This document shows positions 9,500-20,100 of a stretch of DNA of 64,000 bases, one piece after another. Where the stretch lies: contig JAVJAP010000106.1 of assembly GCA_034770075.1 (NCBI GenBank), positions 1,611,001 to 1,675,000 on the forward strand. The letters run 5' to 3'. Position 1 is the first letter of the stretch, and each line of letters starts with the position of its first letter. This DNA comes from Aralia elata (taxonomy: Eukaryota; Streptophyta; Magnoliopsida; Apiales; Araliaceae). The notes under the pieces were generated by a model. The model saw only the letters and a program-made list of their open reading frames with translations. It did no database searches and had not been told where the DNA came from. The translations under genes and the position numbers were made by a program.

Positions 9500-11962
9500 A
9501 TGAACATACCGTTTGCAGAAGCTCTAGAGCAGATGCCAAGCTATGCCAAGTTCATGAAAGGAATTTTGTCAAGGAAGAAAAACCTGGAGGATTATGAAAC
9601 AGTAGCGTTAACTGAAGAGTGTAGTGCTATATTGCAAAAGAAGTTGCCTTCAAAATTAAAGGATCCTGGTAGTTTCACTTTCCCTTGCACTATTGGCAGC
9701 TTATCAATCAACAGATGTTTGAGTGATGATTTGGGTGCTAGGATCAACCTCATGCCCTTATCGATATATGTCAAGTTGGGTCTACCTGCACCAAAACCAA
9801 CCAACATCTCTCTTCAGCTTGCAGATAGATCGGTTACATATCCTAGAGGTATTGTGGAGGACATCCTGGTAAAAGTTGATAAATTCATATTCCCAGCTGA
9901 TTTCATCATATTGGATTATGAAGAGGACAAAGACATTCCTATCATACTTGGGAGACCATTCTTAGCAACTGGTAGAACACTTATAGATGTGCAGAAAGGA
10001 GAATTGACCATGTGGGTTCAAGACCAAGAACTGACATTCAATGTGTTCAAAGCCATGAAGTTTCCTACGGATGAGGAGGAGTGTTTCCGGATGGATGTGG
10101 TAAAGAAAGTGGTGGATGACGAGTTTTTGAGGACATTGACTAGCGATCCGTTAGAAACAACTTTATTGGGAGATGCGGACATGGAAGACTCAGAGATGAT
10201 AGAGTTTCTTCAGATTTTAGATGCAGTGCCAAGATTATGCAAATTTCAAATCCCTTTTGAACCTTTGGAACCTACAGACAAGTCCTTAGAGCGATTGAAG
10301 CCATATCTAGAAACACCCCTAACACTTGAGCTTAAAGCACTACCTAATCATCTCAGGTATGCTTTTTTGGGTGAATCATCAACTTTGCCTGTTATCATTG
10401 CATCTGTACTTAACGAATTGCAGGAAAGTAAGTTGATACGAGTTCTTCGGGAGTACAAATCGACAATTGGTTGGACCATCGCGGACATTAAAGGAATTAG
10501 CCCATCATTTTGTATGCATAAGATTCTTTTGGAAGACAATGCCAAACTAATAATTGAGCAACAAAGGAGGCTGAACCCAATCATGAAAGACGTGGTGAAA
10601 AAGGAAATTTTGAAGTGGCTTGATGCAGGTATCATTTACCCCATCTATGATAGCAGTTGGGTGAGTCCAGTACAGTGCGTGCCTAAAAAGGGTGGTATGA
10701 CGGTTGTAAAGAACAAAAATAATGAATTGATACCGACAAGGACAGTGACCGGATGGAGGGTTTGTATGGACTACAGAAAACTAAACAAGGCAACCCACAA
10801 AGATCACTTTCCTCTACCCTTTATTGATCAGATGTTAGATAGACTGGCTGGACACGAGTTTTATTGCTTGTTAGATGGCTATTCAGGATATAATCAGATA
10901 GTGATTGCCCCCGAAGATCAGGAAAAGACTACCTTCACTTGTCCTTATGGTACTTTCGCTTTTAGGAGGTTGTCTTTTGGATTATGTAATGCACCAGCGA
11001 CGTTCCAAAGATGTATGATGGCTATTTTCTCAGATATGGTCGAACGTAATATGGAGGTATTCATGGACGATTTTTTAGTATTTGGTGATTCTTTTGATAG
11101 TTGTTTGGAAAATCTGGTCCTGGTTCTGAAAAGATGCGTGGAAACCAATTTAGTGCTCAATTGGGAAAAATGCCACTTTATGGTGCAAGAGGGGATCATT
11201 CTTGGGCACAAGGTGTCGTCAAAAGGGTTAGAGGTAGATCGAGCTAAACTGGAGACAATTGAAAATCTACTTCTACCAACTTCAGTTAATGGGATACGAA
11301 GCTTCTTGGGACACGTCGAATTTTATAGGAGATTCATAAAGGACTTTTCTAAAATCTCGAAGCCTTTATGCAGTCTATTGGAGAAAGATGTTCAATTCAA
11401 GTTTGACGATGAATGTTTGTCGACTTTTGAATTGTTGAAGAAGAAATTAACCACAACGCCTGTAATAGTAGCACCAGATTGGTCAATGCTGTTCGAGTTA
11501 ATGTGTGATGCTAGCGACTATGCAATTGGGGCTTTTCTGGGTCAAAGAAAGGAAAAGGTTTTTCACGCCATTTATTATGCTAGCAAAACATTGTCCGATG
11601 CCCAACTCAACTACACGACTACCAAGAAGGAGTTGCTAGCGGTAGTGTATGCTTTTGATAAGTTTCGCTCATACTTAATCGGAACGAAAGTGGTGGTATT
11701 CACAGATCACTCAGCTATACGATATCTGATTTCGAAGAAAGATGCGAAGCCGAGGCTAATTAGATGGATACTTCTACTCCAAGAATTTGACTTGGAAATC
11801 CGGGATAGGAAGGGGACGGAAAATCAAGTGGCAGATCATCTTTCGAGATTAGAAAATAATGCATCGGCATACCATGGGACTTCTGCATTTATCACAAACA
11901 ACTGCTCATCCGGGAAGAACACCTATTGTGCAGATCAAATGATTCGACGATGCATTCCATAA
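9500..11962 (+). pseudogene. E2 protease, reverse transcriptase and RNase H
   Basis: A long open stretch of 820 codons. Order: NIPFAEALEQMPSYAKF (1-20), altered protease DDLGARINLMP (about 75-85), ILGRPFLATGRTL (about 150), RT with WVSPVQCVPKKGGM (about 390), CMDYRKLNKATHKDHF, YCLLDGYSGYNQIVI, FRRLSFGLCNAPATFQ and VFMDDF (about 520), then RNase H with FELMCDASDYAIG (about 670), LLAVVYAFDKFRSY and VVFTDHSAIRYL. RT and RNase H motifs look intact. From residue ~788 the sequence departs from family sequence because a 59-bp piece is inverted and its flanks deleted (11862-11920). The ATG at 9500 is simply the first after a stop, not a real start. Confidence 0.9.
11862..11920 (-). other. Inverted 59-bp block inside E2 pol
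   Basis: This block is the reverse complement of the segment that E1 carries at about 7539-7596 (coding FFPDEQLFVINAEVPWYAD). In E2 the flanking family sequence is missing on both sides: about 38 bases before it (E1 7501-7538) and about 120 after it (E1 7597-7715). The same DNA is therefore kept but flipped, with deletions at both ends. Confidence 0.9.
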
Positions 11963-13078
11963 AGTGAAATTAAGAGCATTTTACATCATTGTTATGATTC
12001 GTTATATGGAGGACATTACGGAGGAGAAAAGACAGCCGCCAAGGTGTTACAGGCAGGATTTTTCTGGCCCACATTGTTTAAAGATGCCTATCACTTCATT
12101 TAGAGATGTGACATATGTCAAAGGGTGGGAAATATTTCCAAACACCATGAGATGCCATTAAATTCCATTATAGAAGTTGAAATCTTCGACGTTTGGGGAA
12201 TAGACTTCATGGGACCATTTCCACCCTCCTTCAACAACTTTTACATCTTATTGGCGGTCGACTATGTCTCTAAATGGGTGGAAGCCAGTGCTTTGCCGAC
12301 TAATGATGCTAATGTGGTTTTAAAATTTCTTCAGAAAAATATCTTCACACTATTTGGCACCCCAAGGGCAATTATCAGTGATGAAGGGAGCCACTTATGC
12401 AATAGGTATTTCACAGCTCTCTTAGCTAAATATGGGGTCAACCACAGAATTGCTACAACTTATCACCCCCAAACTAGTGGTCAAGCCGAAGTTTCAAATA
12501 GGGAAGTGAAGAGAAGTCTGGAGAAGATTGTTAACCCTAACAGAAAAGACCGGTCAACGAAGTTGGATGACGCGCTTTGGGCTTATCGAACAGCATACAA
12601 GGCACCCATTGGCATGTCACCATACCAATTAGTCTATGGCAAGGCGTGCCACCTTCCTGTTGAACTTGAACATAAAGCATATTAGGCCATCAAAAAGCTG
12701 AACTTCGACCTCACAGCTGCGGGTGAAAAGAGACTTCTCCAGCTTAATGAACTTGATGAATTCCGTCTGCAAGCCTATGAGAACTCGAAGTTATACAAGG
12801 AAAAAGTCAATAAGTGGCACGATCGGAAAGTTATCAATAGGAAATTTGAGACGGGACAAGCAGTGCTTCTATACAACTCTCGATTGAGATTATTTCCAAG
12901 AAAGCTCAAGTCTCGGTGGTCCGGTCCCTTCATTGTCAAACAAACATTCCCTCATGGCGCCATTGAAGTGTTTGGTTATAATCTGGACGAGTCATTTAAA
13001 GTCAATGGACAAAGGCTAAAGCATTATTGGGGTGGTGACTTCGATCGCCAGAAAACCTCAATCACTCTGGCCGACTAG
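11963..13078 (+). pseudogene. E2 integrase, nearly full length with two stops
   Basis: The zinc-binding part reads YGGHYGGEKTAAKVL then a TAG at 12101-12103 (E1 has CAG), then CDICQRVGNIS. The catalytic core has GIDFMGPFPPSF (Asp), IISDEGSHLCN (Asp) and GQAEVSNREVK (Glu). It continues WAYRTAYKAPIGMSPYQLVYG and LPVELEHKAY, then a TAG at about 12683-12685 where D has Trp. The C-terminal part reads VLLYNSRLRLFPRKLKSRWSGPF and ends FKVNGQRLKHYWGGDFDRQKTSITLAD. Apart from the stops it matches D integrase along its whole length. Confidence 0.9.
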
Positions 13079-13140
13079 AACTTGAAATAGGGAGTAGTCA
13101 GGTTGAAAGTCTTTAAATCAACCGCTAGTTGGGAGGCAAC
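13079..13140 (+). other. E sequence just after pol, ending in the D target site
   Basis: Holds the conserved Athila sequence after pol, including CTAGTTGGGAGGCAAC. The last five bases, GCAAC at 13136-13140, are repeated at 24497-24501 on the far side of D. E then continues with CCAATC. Confidence 0.85.
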
Positions 13141-14267
13141 TGTTGGTCGATTTAGCTATCGATAAACACACACGTGCAAGTATACACGGTCAACAAGTAA
13201 TATATGATAAGATATGAGTCGAACCCACAGGGAATTGTGACAAATAATAACCAAGTACCAATCGTCTATCAAATTGATCTAATTTAAACAACGAAGATTT
13301 GATAATTTGTTGATTGGTTGAGTTCACAAGTCAAATAATGAGTAAAGTGCGGTAAAATATCAAGATAAAAGGGTCTAAGATTACAATTTCCCCTAACACG
13401 TCATTTGAATCTCCTAACTCTCTCTTTTCATTTAGTTATAGCATACGAATTGACAACCGAGAAGTCAAAACTACATAAGAGCCTCTGTCGATGGTCAATC
13501 ACGAATCTTCCTAAGCGGTGTATAGGTATATGTCTATCCTATACACTATCAAGAGACTAATTTCAGGAATGATTACTAGACACGTGTCACCAAATCTAAA
13601 TAATCCTCCCTTCAATTACCAACTTTCACGTCGGAAGTCATTAAGACTAGATTCTCAATAGGTTGCATGCGGTAATTAGGTATATATCTATCCCAACTAC
13701 TATCAAGATACCTATTATTGCAGATAATTAATAAGACACACGTCACTTAATCCAATTAATAACCCACAACAATCTATACTTTCGCATGTTATCATAACTA
13801 GGTCTTAACCTATAATCCGTTCGTCAAGTTCATATAGGTTCCCACGGTAATTACGGGCCAAGCAATTAATCTAGAAGCAAAGGTTATGACAATCAATTCA
13901 CACATGCATAACTAAAATCAATAGAGAGAGAATTCAATTCAAATTAAGTGTTGGGTTCCATTGCAATCTTAGAATAGAAGGTTAGTTCATGATAGCTACA
14001 ATAAACATCATTTTCAATTGATACATTGTCAAATTCGAATTACAAAGAAGATAGAAATCTAGAAATGAAACCACTTTTGGAGCTATTGAGTTGGTGTTCC
14101 TTTGGTTGCTGATGGTTTCCAACTCTCCACCTTGGCCTTGCAATTCTTCTTGACTGAGTTCCTTGGCTTTTGGCTTGATTTAGCTTGATTTGCAGCCTTG
14201 AGCTCTGTTGGTTGATGTATTTTGTAGCCTCCCTCTCTCTAGATATCTGATATGAAGCTTAGAAGAG

Positions 14268-14278
14268 ATTATATATAG
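14268..14278 (-). promoter_or_regulatory. Probable TATA box in the D LTRs
   Basis: The sense strand reads CTATATATAAT here, about 740 bases into the LTR and about 90 bases downstream of the GC-rich array. The same site in the other LTR is at 23745-23755. No transcript data are available, so the start site is inferred. Confidence 0.55.
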
Positions 14279-14364
14279 TCTCTCTCCAGAAACCCTAGCC
14301 AAAATCGGACAAAATGGAGCTCAGATCGCACTAAATCAATGTCAGAACGCACTCAGTCCAGACT

Positions 14365-14592
14365 TGGCGAGGCCTCGCTGGTTTGTGGCAAGGCCACGCT
14401 GGTCTGGTGCAACTCCCTGTATGCCTTGGCAAGGCCTCGCTGGTTTGTGGCGAGGCCCCGCTGCTCTGGTGCAACTCCCTGGATGCCTTGGCAAGGCCTC
14501 GCTGGTTTGTGGCGAGGCCCCGCTGGTCTGGTGCAACTCCCTGGATGCCTTGGCGAGGCCTCGCTGGTTTGTGGCGAGGCCCCGCTGCTCTG
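14365..14592 (-). repeat. 62-bp tandem array of GC palindromes, D 3' LTR
   Basis: About 3.7 copies of a 62-bp unit. Each unit contains two imperfect palindromes of the type TGGCGAGGCCTCGCTGG and TGGCGAGGCCCCGCTG, separated by a T-rich step, followed by GGTGCAACTCCCTGGATGCC. It is far richer in GC than the surrounding LTR. It yields overlapping reading frames in several frames on both strands; these are artefacts of the repeat. Confidence 0.9.
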
Positions 14593-15017
14593 CCTGGAAC
14601 ACTCAGCATTGACGTCAGTTGGGAGAAATGCCATAACTTCCTCATCCGAACTCGGATTGAGGCGATTCAACATGCTACGGAAAGCTAAGAGATAGCTCTA
14701 CAACTTTCATTCATTAGTTCTGAGAGATAATGGGTGAATCATGGGCAAAATTAGGCGAGAAGCAACTGTTATGTCAATGTTGCGCTAGAAATGGCAAACT
14801 AAGCACTTCCAAACATTGAACCAATTAGCTTTTATTCAAATTCCTACAAAACAAAGCAAAAACACGTAAAAGAAATACAAAATACACAAACACAATATAA
14901 AACTAAATTATCTAGAAAGAAGAACTAAAAATAGATAAAAACGCATCGAATACCCAAAGACTTGCAAATTATAAAGGTCAAAAGTACCCAAATTGTGTGT
15001 ATAAAACACACTCATCA

Positions 15018-15057
15018 AATACCCCCAAACTTAAACATTTGCTTGTCCTCAAGCAAA
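15018..15057 (-). promoter_or_regulatory. D 3' polypurine tract with AGGA-loop hairpin
   Basis: The sense strand reads a perfect 8-bp hairpin, TTTGCTTG-AGGA-CAAGCAAA (plus 15038-15057), five bases, then AAGTTTGGGGGTATT touching the LTR start. The purine tract is the usual primer for plus-strand DNA in Athila-type elements. The hairpin is conserved in element C (45154-45173). Confidence 0.85.
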
Positions 15058-17144
15058 AAAAGAAACACTAATTTGTTGACATAGCACAATGACAACTAAA
15101 TTAGGAAAGAACGACTCAAGAACTGGCCTCAAAGGATAAAGATCAAAAGGGGGCCCAAGAACAACGTGAAGTTACAATTTAACAAAATTTCTAAGCTCAC
15201 GGCTACTCAAGATCTTTGCAATATGTGTGTGTGTGTGAGTGTGCTAACTATTTATGCGAGTTAGGAAAGAGCTAACGCATGAACTCAATATATGAGGGAT
15301 TATACTATAAATCTACCAACTCATCATTACCTTGATAAATACCAAATAAGACGACCATATAAGAAGGGGGTTCCCAAGGAATTATTGTAGTAATGAGTAA
15401 TCACACTAGTGAGTGCGTTTTACGCTCCATCTCACCTTAATTAAGCGCATGACCGTGCGGTGTCTAATTACATTAGGCTATTCAGAGCTACCCATGTAAC
15501 GAGTGTTTGATCAATGACTCCCAAACCAGATGGCTTTAGGGCACTAGATGTAAAAACACCCCTAAGGATCTATTAACCCGAGTAGCAATGGCCACGTAAT
15601 TAAACTTGGTCAACAAATAATAATAATTTTTTTTCTCTTTTTTTTTTCTTTTTTTTTTTTTTTTGAAATACCCCCAAACTTATATGAAAGTCTAAAATAA
15701 GCATAAAAGGTTGTTGACGCGAGTTCAGTACATTTCAAGTATAATCTCCCAAGCATTTAAGTAAATGAGATTTCTCAATGCTAACTAACTAAACAAGCAC
15801 ACTGTGTACGTGAGGGGCAAAAACAACTAAGAGTAGAGTGGTTAGCCAAAATGTTAAGAAGTAACTAAGCATGTTCAAGCCTTACTTTAGATGAAAACAC
15901 ATTAACCCGCAGAATATCATTGGCCATTCTTGTAGCACAAAACGTCTAGACAACAAAATTAAAATACCGCACAACATGACTAGACAGACTAAAATAACTC
16001 AATTACACAACCACACCCCCAAACTTAAAATAAACATAGTCCTCGATGTTTATAATAGACAAAATTAAAATAGAGAACTTCACTGAGGGTAATCAAGCAA
16101 CGTCATTATAGTGTGGTGTTGCTTGGACGCTTCTGGACTAACAAAATTCTTGTCATGGGCTTTGGTTGGCTTGGACGTTAAAGCTTCACCCCATTTGTTG
16201 CTTGGAAGCCATACCAGAATAATGCCTCATGAAGAACAGCCCATATTAGCTAAGAAACTCTCTCAAGCCAAAAATCAAACACGTGGCGTGTACCTCCCAA
16301 AATCTCAGTTGTCAATGCATTGGGAAGCAGGGCTAGCCCTCCACAAAGTCTTGCAATGGGAGAATTGAAGTGATCCTGCAATAAAACTTAACCCAAGCAC
16401 AGTCCCAAGCAGGCAAAAATTAGTTTGGAAAGCAATTACCTTGGCTTGGATAATGTTTTTAGAAAACCAAAGATGAATTGCAATGCTTGATGAAATCCTG
16501 ATATGGAAGAGGAAATTGCAGTGGAATCCGTGCAATAGGATGATTAATAGAGGTATTTAGTGATACAATTTGAAGTTGTGAAAATCCCCCACAATTAGCT
16601 CTCAAGTTGGCAGGAGAGAGACATGAGAATGATTGGAAAAATGATGCGCCTGGCTGCATTTAAAATCTGGAACCCGCGCCTGGCGCAGCCCCGCCCAAAT
16701 TGGCGCAGCCCCGCTGAGGCCCCTGCTTGCTGGCGCAGCCTTGCTGCTGTTGGGCGAGGCCCCGCTGCATGCTGCTGGCTGATGCCGCGCGCGCGCCTGT
16801 GTGCGCTTGGCTTCCCTGCTGCCGCCTTGTGCCAAGCCTGCTGCTGCCTCGTGCCAGTCTACCCATGCAGTCATGCAATGCCATGGCTGTCTTGAATTAA
16901 AGTCCCAACTGTGCACCCTTAAGCAATTAGATAAAATGACTAAATTAAAAACAATAATTGACAATAACATCATATTAAATTAAGAACAATAATTCAATTA
17001 TAACACAACACTTTTTTTTTTTTTTAGTAAAAAAAAAACAATACTAATAATAAAATTTTAATCTAACTTAAACAATAAAATGAAACATTGGGTTGCCTCC
17101 CAATTAGCGCTTGAGTTAAAGTCCTTAGCCTGACTATACCCCCT
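15058..17144 (-). other. Non-coding 3' region of D
   Basis: Two kilobases between the end of pol and the polypurine tract, where some Athila elements carry an env-like ORF. I find no credible protein. It contains a TACGCTCC hairpin motif (15409-15434), a block matching E 27300-27470 in the sense direction (15409-15600), a T-rich tract (about 15626-15664), an extra purine tract (15668-15682), an internal hairpin-purine module (16013-16053), a GC-palindrome cluster (about 16675-16800) and facing T and A runs at about 17010-17040. The end nearest pol (about 17090-17115) has the conserved GGGTTGCCTCCCAATTAG. Confidence 0.8.
16013..16053 (-). promoter_or_regulatory. D internal hairpin and polypurine module
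   Basis: The sense strand reads ATAAACAT-CG-AGGA-CT-ATGTTTAT, three bases, then AAGTTTGGGGGT. The outer stem has 8 pairs, followed by a C/T mismatch and a G-C pair closing an AGGA loop. It is about 1 kb from the 3' module and could be a second plus-strand priming site. Confidence 0.6.
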
Positions 17145-20100
17145 TCATATCGGGTCAGTGAGACTAATTGAGGTCTTTTGGCGCTCGATGTCGCCACCCC
17201 AATAGTGTTTAATCCTTTGTCCGTTCACCTTGAACAATTGGCTTGTCTTCTCATCCCGCAGTTCAATTGCACCATGCGGGAAAACATGGTTGATATAGAA
17301 TGGCCCTGACCATCGTGATTTGAGTTTACCGGGAAATAGCTTCAACCGAGAATTGTAAAGTAGGACGGGTTGTCCAACCTCAAACTTCCGATCGATTATC
17401 TTCTTGTCGTGCCACCTCTTGACTCTCTCCTTATAGAGCTTTGCATTCTCATAGGACTGGAGACGGAACTCATCCATCTCATTGAGTTGTAAGAGGCGTT
17501 TCTCTCCCGCGGCATTCAAATCAAAGTTTAGCTTCCGGATGGCCCAATAAGCACTGTGTTCAAGTTCCACCGGTAGATGGCATGCTTTCCCATACACAAG
17601 CTGATAAGGTGACATCCCGATAGGAGTTTTATATGCCGTCCTATATGCCCATAAGGCGTCATCAAGCTTCAAAGACCAGTCCTTTCTATTCGGGTTTACA
17701 ACCTTCTCCAAAATCCTTTTCACCTCTCTATTGGATACCTCCACCTGACCACTTGTTTGAGGATGATAAGCCGTGGCAATTTTATGGGTTACCCCATATT
17801 TAGCAAGAAGGGCATTAAAGTTCTTGTTACAAAAGTGCGACCCTTCATCGCTAATTATTGCACGCGGAGTTCCGAATCTTGTGAATACATTTTTCCGAAG
17901 GAACTTTAGCACAACTTTGGCATCATTGGTGGGTGTCGCAGCTGCTTCAACCCATTTTGACACGTAATCTACAGCCACAATGATATACAAATTGTTGAAC
18001 GAAGATGGAAACGGGCCCATAAAGTCGATACCCCAGATGTCAAATATCTCAACCTCTAAGATTGTGGTTAGTGGCATCTCATGACGCCTGGAAATGTTCC
18101 CTACTCTTTGACATCGATCGCATTTCAGCACAAACACATGGGCGTCCTTGAACAGCGTTGGCCAATAAAAACCAGATTGAAGCACCTTCGCCGCTGTTCT
18201 TTCTCCGCCATAGTGTCCACCAAAAGCTGAGGCATGACAATGTTGCAAGATACTTTCCATCTCAGATTGAGGTACGCACTTCCGGATCAGTTGGTCAGCA
18301 CATTGCTTAAACAGAAAAGGTTCGTCCCAGAAATAATGCTTCACATCGTGCAAGAATTTCCTTTTTTGTTGATAGCTCAGCTCGGGTGGTAGGACATGGC
18401 TCACCACATAGTTGACATAGTCAGCATACCATGGCACCTCATGTGTGATGGCAAAAAGCTGTTCATCCGGGAAAAATTCATTAATCATGACATCATCTCC
18501 TGCCTCATGGTCTGCATTTTCCATCCTAGACAAATGATCCGCCACTTGATTCTCGGTTCCCTTCTTATCTCTAATCTCAAGATCGAACTCTTGAAGCAAT
18601 AAAACCCATCGAATCAAGCGTGGCTTTGCGTCCTTCTTTGTTATTAAGTACTTAATGGCAGAATGGTCCGTGTACACAATGACCTTGGTGCCAATGAGAT
18701 AGGCACGAAATTTGTCAAAGGCATACACGATAGCAAGCAATTCCTTCTCCGTTGTTGTGTAATTAAGTTGAGCTCCAGTTAGTGTCTTGCTAGCATAATA
18801 TATCACATGAAAGACCTTGTCCTTGCGATGGCCCAATACAGCACCAATTGCAAAATCGCTAGCGTCGCACATCAATTCGAACGGAAGATTCCAATCCGGG
18901 GCCACGATAATAGGTGCACTTACAAGCTTCTTCCTTAGTAACTCAAAAGCCTCTAAACATGCATGATCGAAGACAAAAGGAGTGTCTTTCTCAAGGAGAC
19001 TACACAGCGGTTTTGCAATTTTTGAGAAATCCTTGATGAACCGCCTATAAAATCCAGCATGTCCAAGGAAACTACGGATTCCCTTGACGTTGGTTGGTGG
19101 AGGAAGCTTCTCAATGGTCTCGATCTTGGCCTTATCAACCTCCAGCCCCTTTGAAGATACTCTATGCCCCAAAATAATCCCTTCTTGCACCATGAAGTGG
19201 CATTTCTCCCAATTAAGCACCAAATTTGTCTCAACACATCGTTTCAACACTTTCACAAGGTTTTCTAGGCATAAGTCGAATGAATCTCCAAAAACCGAGA
19301 AATCGTCCATGAAAACCTCCAATCCTTGCTCAACCATATCAGAGAATATAGCCATCATACATCTTTGGAAGGTGGCGGGTGCGTTGCATAACCCAAATGA
19401 CATTCTTCTGAAAGCAAATGTCCCATATGGGCAAGTGAACGTCGTTTTCTCTTGATCTTCGGGGGCAATGGCAATTTGGTTGTAGCCCGAGTATCCATCC
19501 AAGAGACAATAGAATGCATGTCCCGCCAACCTGTCTAGCATTTGATCAATGAATGGGAGCGGAAAATGATCCTTGCACGTAGTCTTGTTCAACCTTCTGT
19601 AGTCCATGCAAACTCTCCATCCGATGACAGTTCTAGTTGGGATCAACTCGTTGTTTTCATTAGACACCACTGTCATGCCCCCCTTCTTTGGAACACATTG
19701 CACTGGACTGACCCATGGACTGTCTGAAATGGGATAGATGATGCCGGCATCGAGCAATTTGATAATTTCCTTCTTGACCACCTCATTCATGACAGGGTTC
19801 AATCTACGCTGATGCTCAACCACAGGTTTGGCCTCATCTTCCAATATGATCTTGTGCATACAAAAAGCGGGGCTAATTCCCTTGATGTCGGCAATGGACC
19901 AACCTAAGGCTGTTTTGTACTCCCGTAGAACTCTTAGCAATTTGTTTTCCTGCACATCATCAAGTGAAGCAGACACAATAACAGGAAAAGTACTAGCATT
20001 ACCCAAATAAGCATACCTCAAGTGGATTGGCAATGGTTTGAGCTCCAAAGTAGGTGGCTCCTCCCATGAGGATTTTGCAATGGTACTAGAGCTGCTTGGT

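Larger units (their letters stand above)
13141..15017 (-). repeat. D 3' LTR
   Basis: 1,877 bp, TGTTGGTCGATT at the plus-strand left end and ACACACTCATCA at the right end. On the sense (minus) strand it begins TGATGAGTG. Moving along the sense strand, it has a block with TCCGAACTCGGA (plus strand, about 14646), a GC-rich tandem array (14365-14592), a TATA box (14268-14278), and an end rich in sequence conserved in Athila LTRs (GTATACACGGTCAACAAGTA at about 13175). Confidence 0.95.

Noticed and set aside
14365..14592. CRISPR-like array
   Set aside because: Repeats and spacers are themselves repeated, the context is a plant LTR, and no cas gene is near.
14331..14695. Several overlapping ORFs on both strands at 14331-14695 and 23809-24174
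   Set aside because: They are produced by the 62-bp GC-rich tandem repeat in the D LTRs and occur in several frames at once.
16111..16983. Env-like gene in the D 3' region
   Set aside because: Only short ORFs on both strands, overlapping a GC cluster, with no shared sequence with the E ORF.
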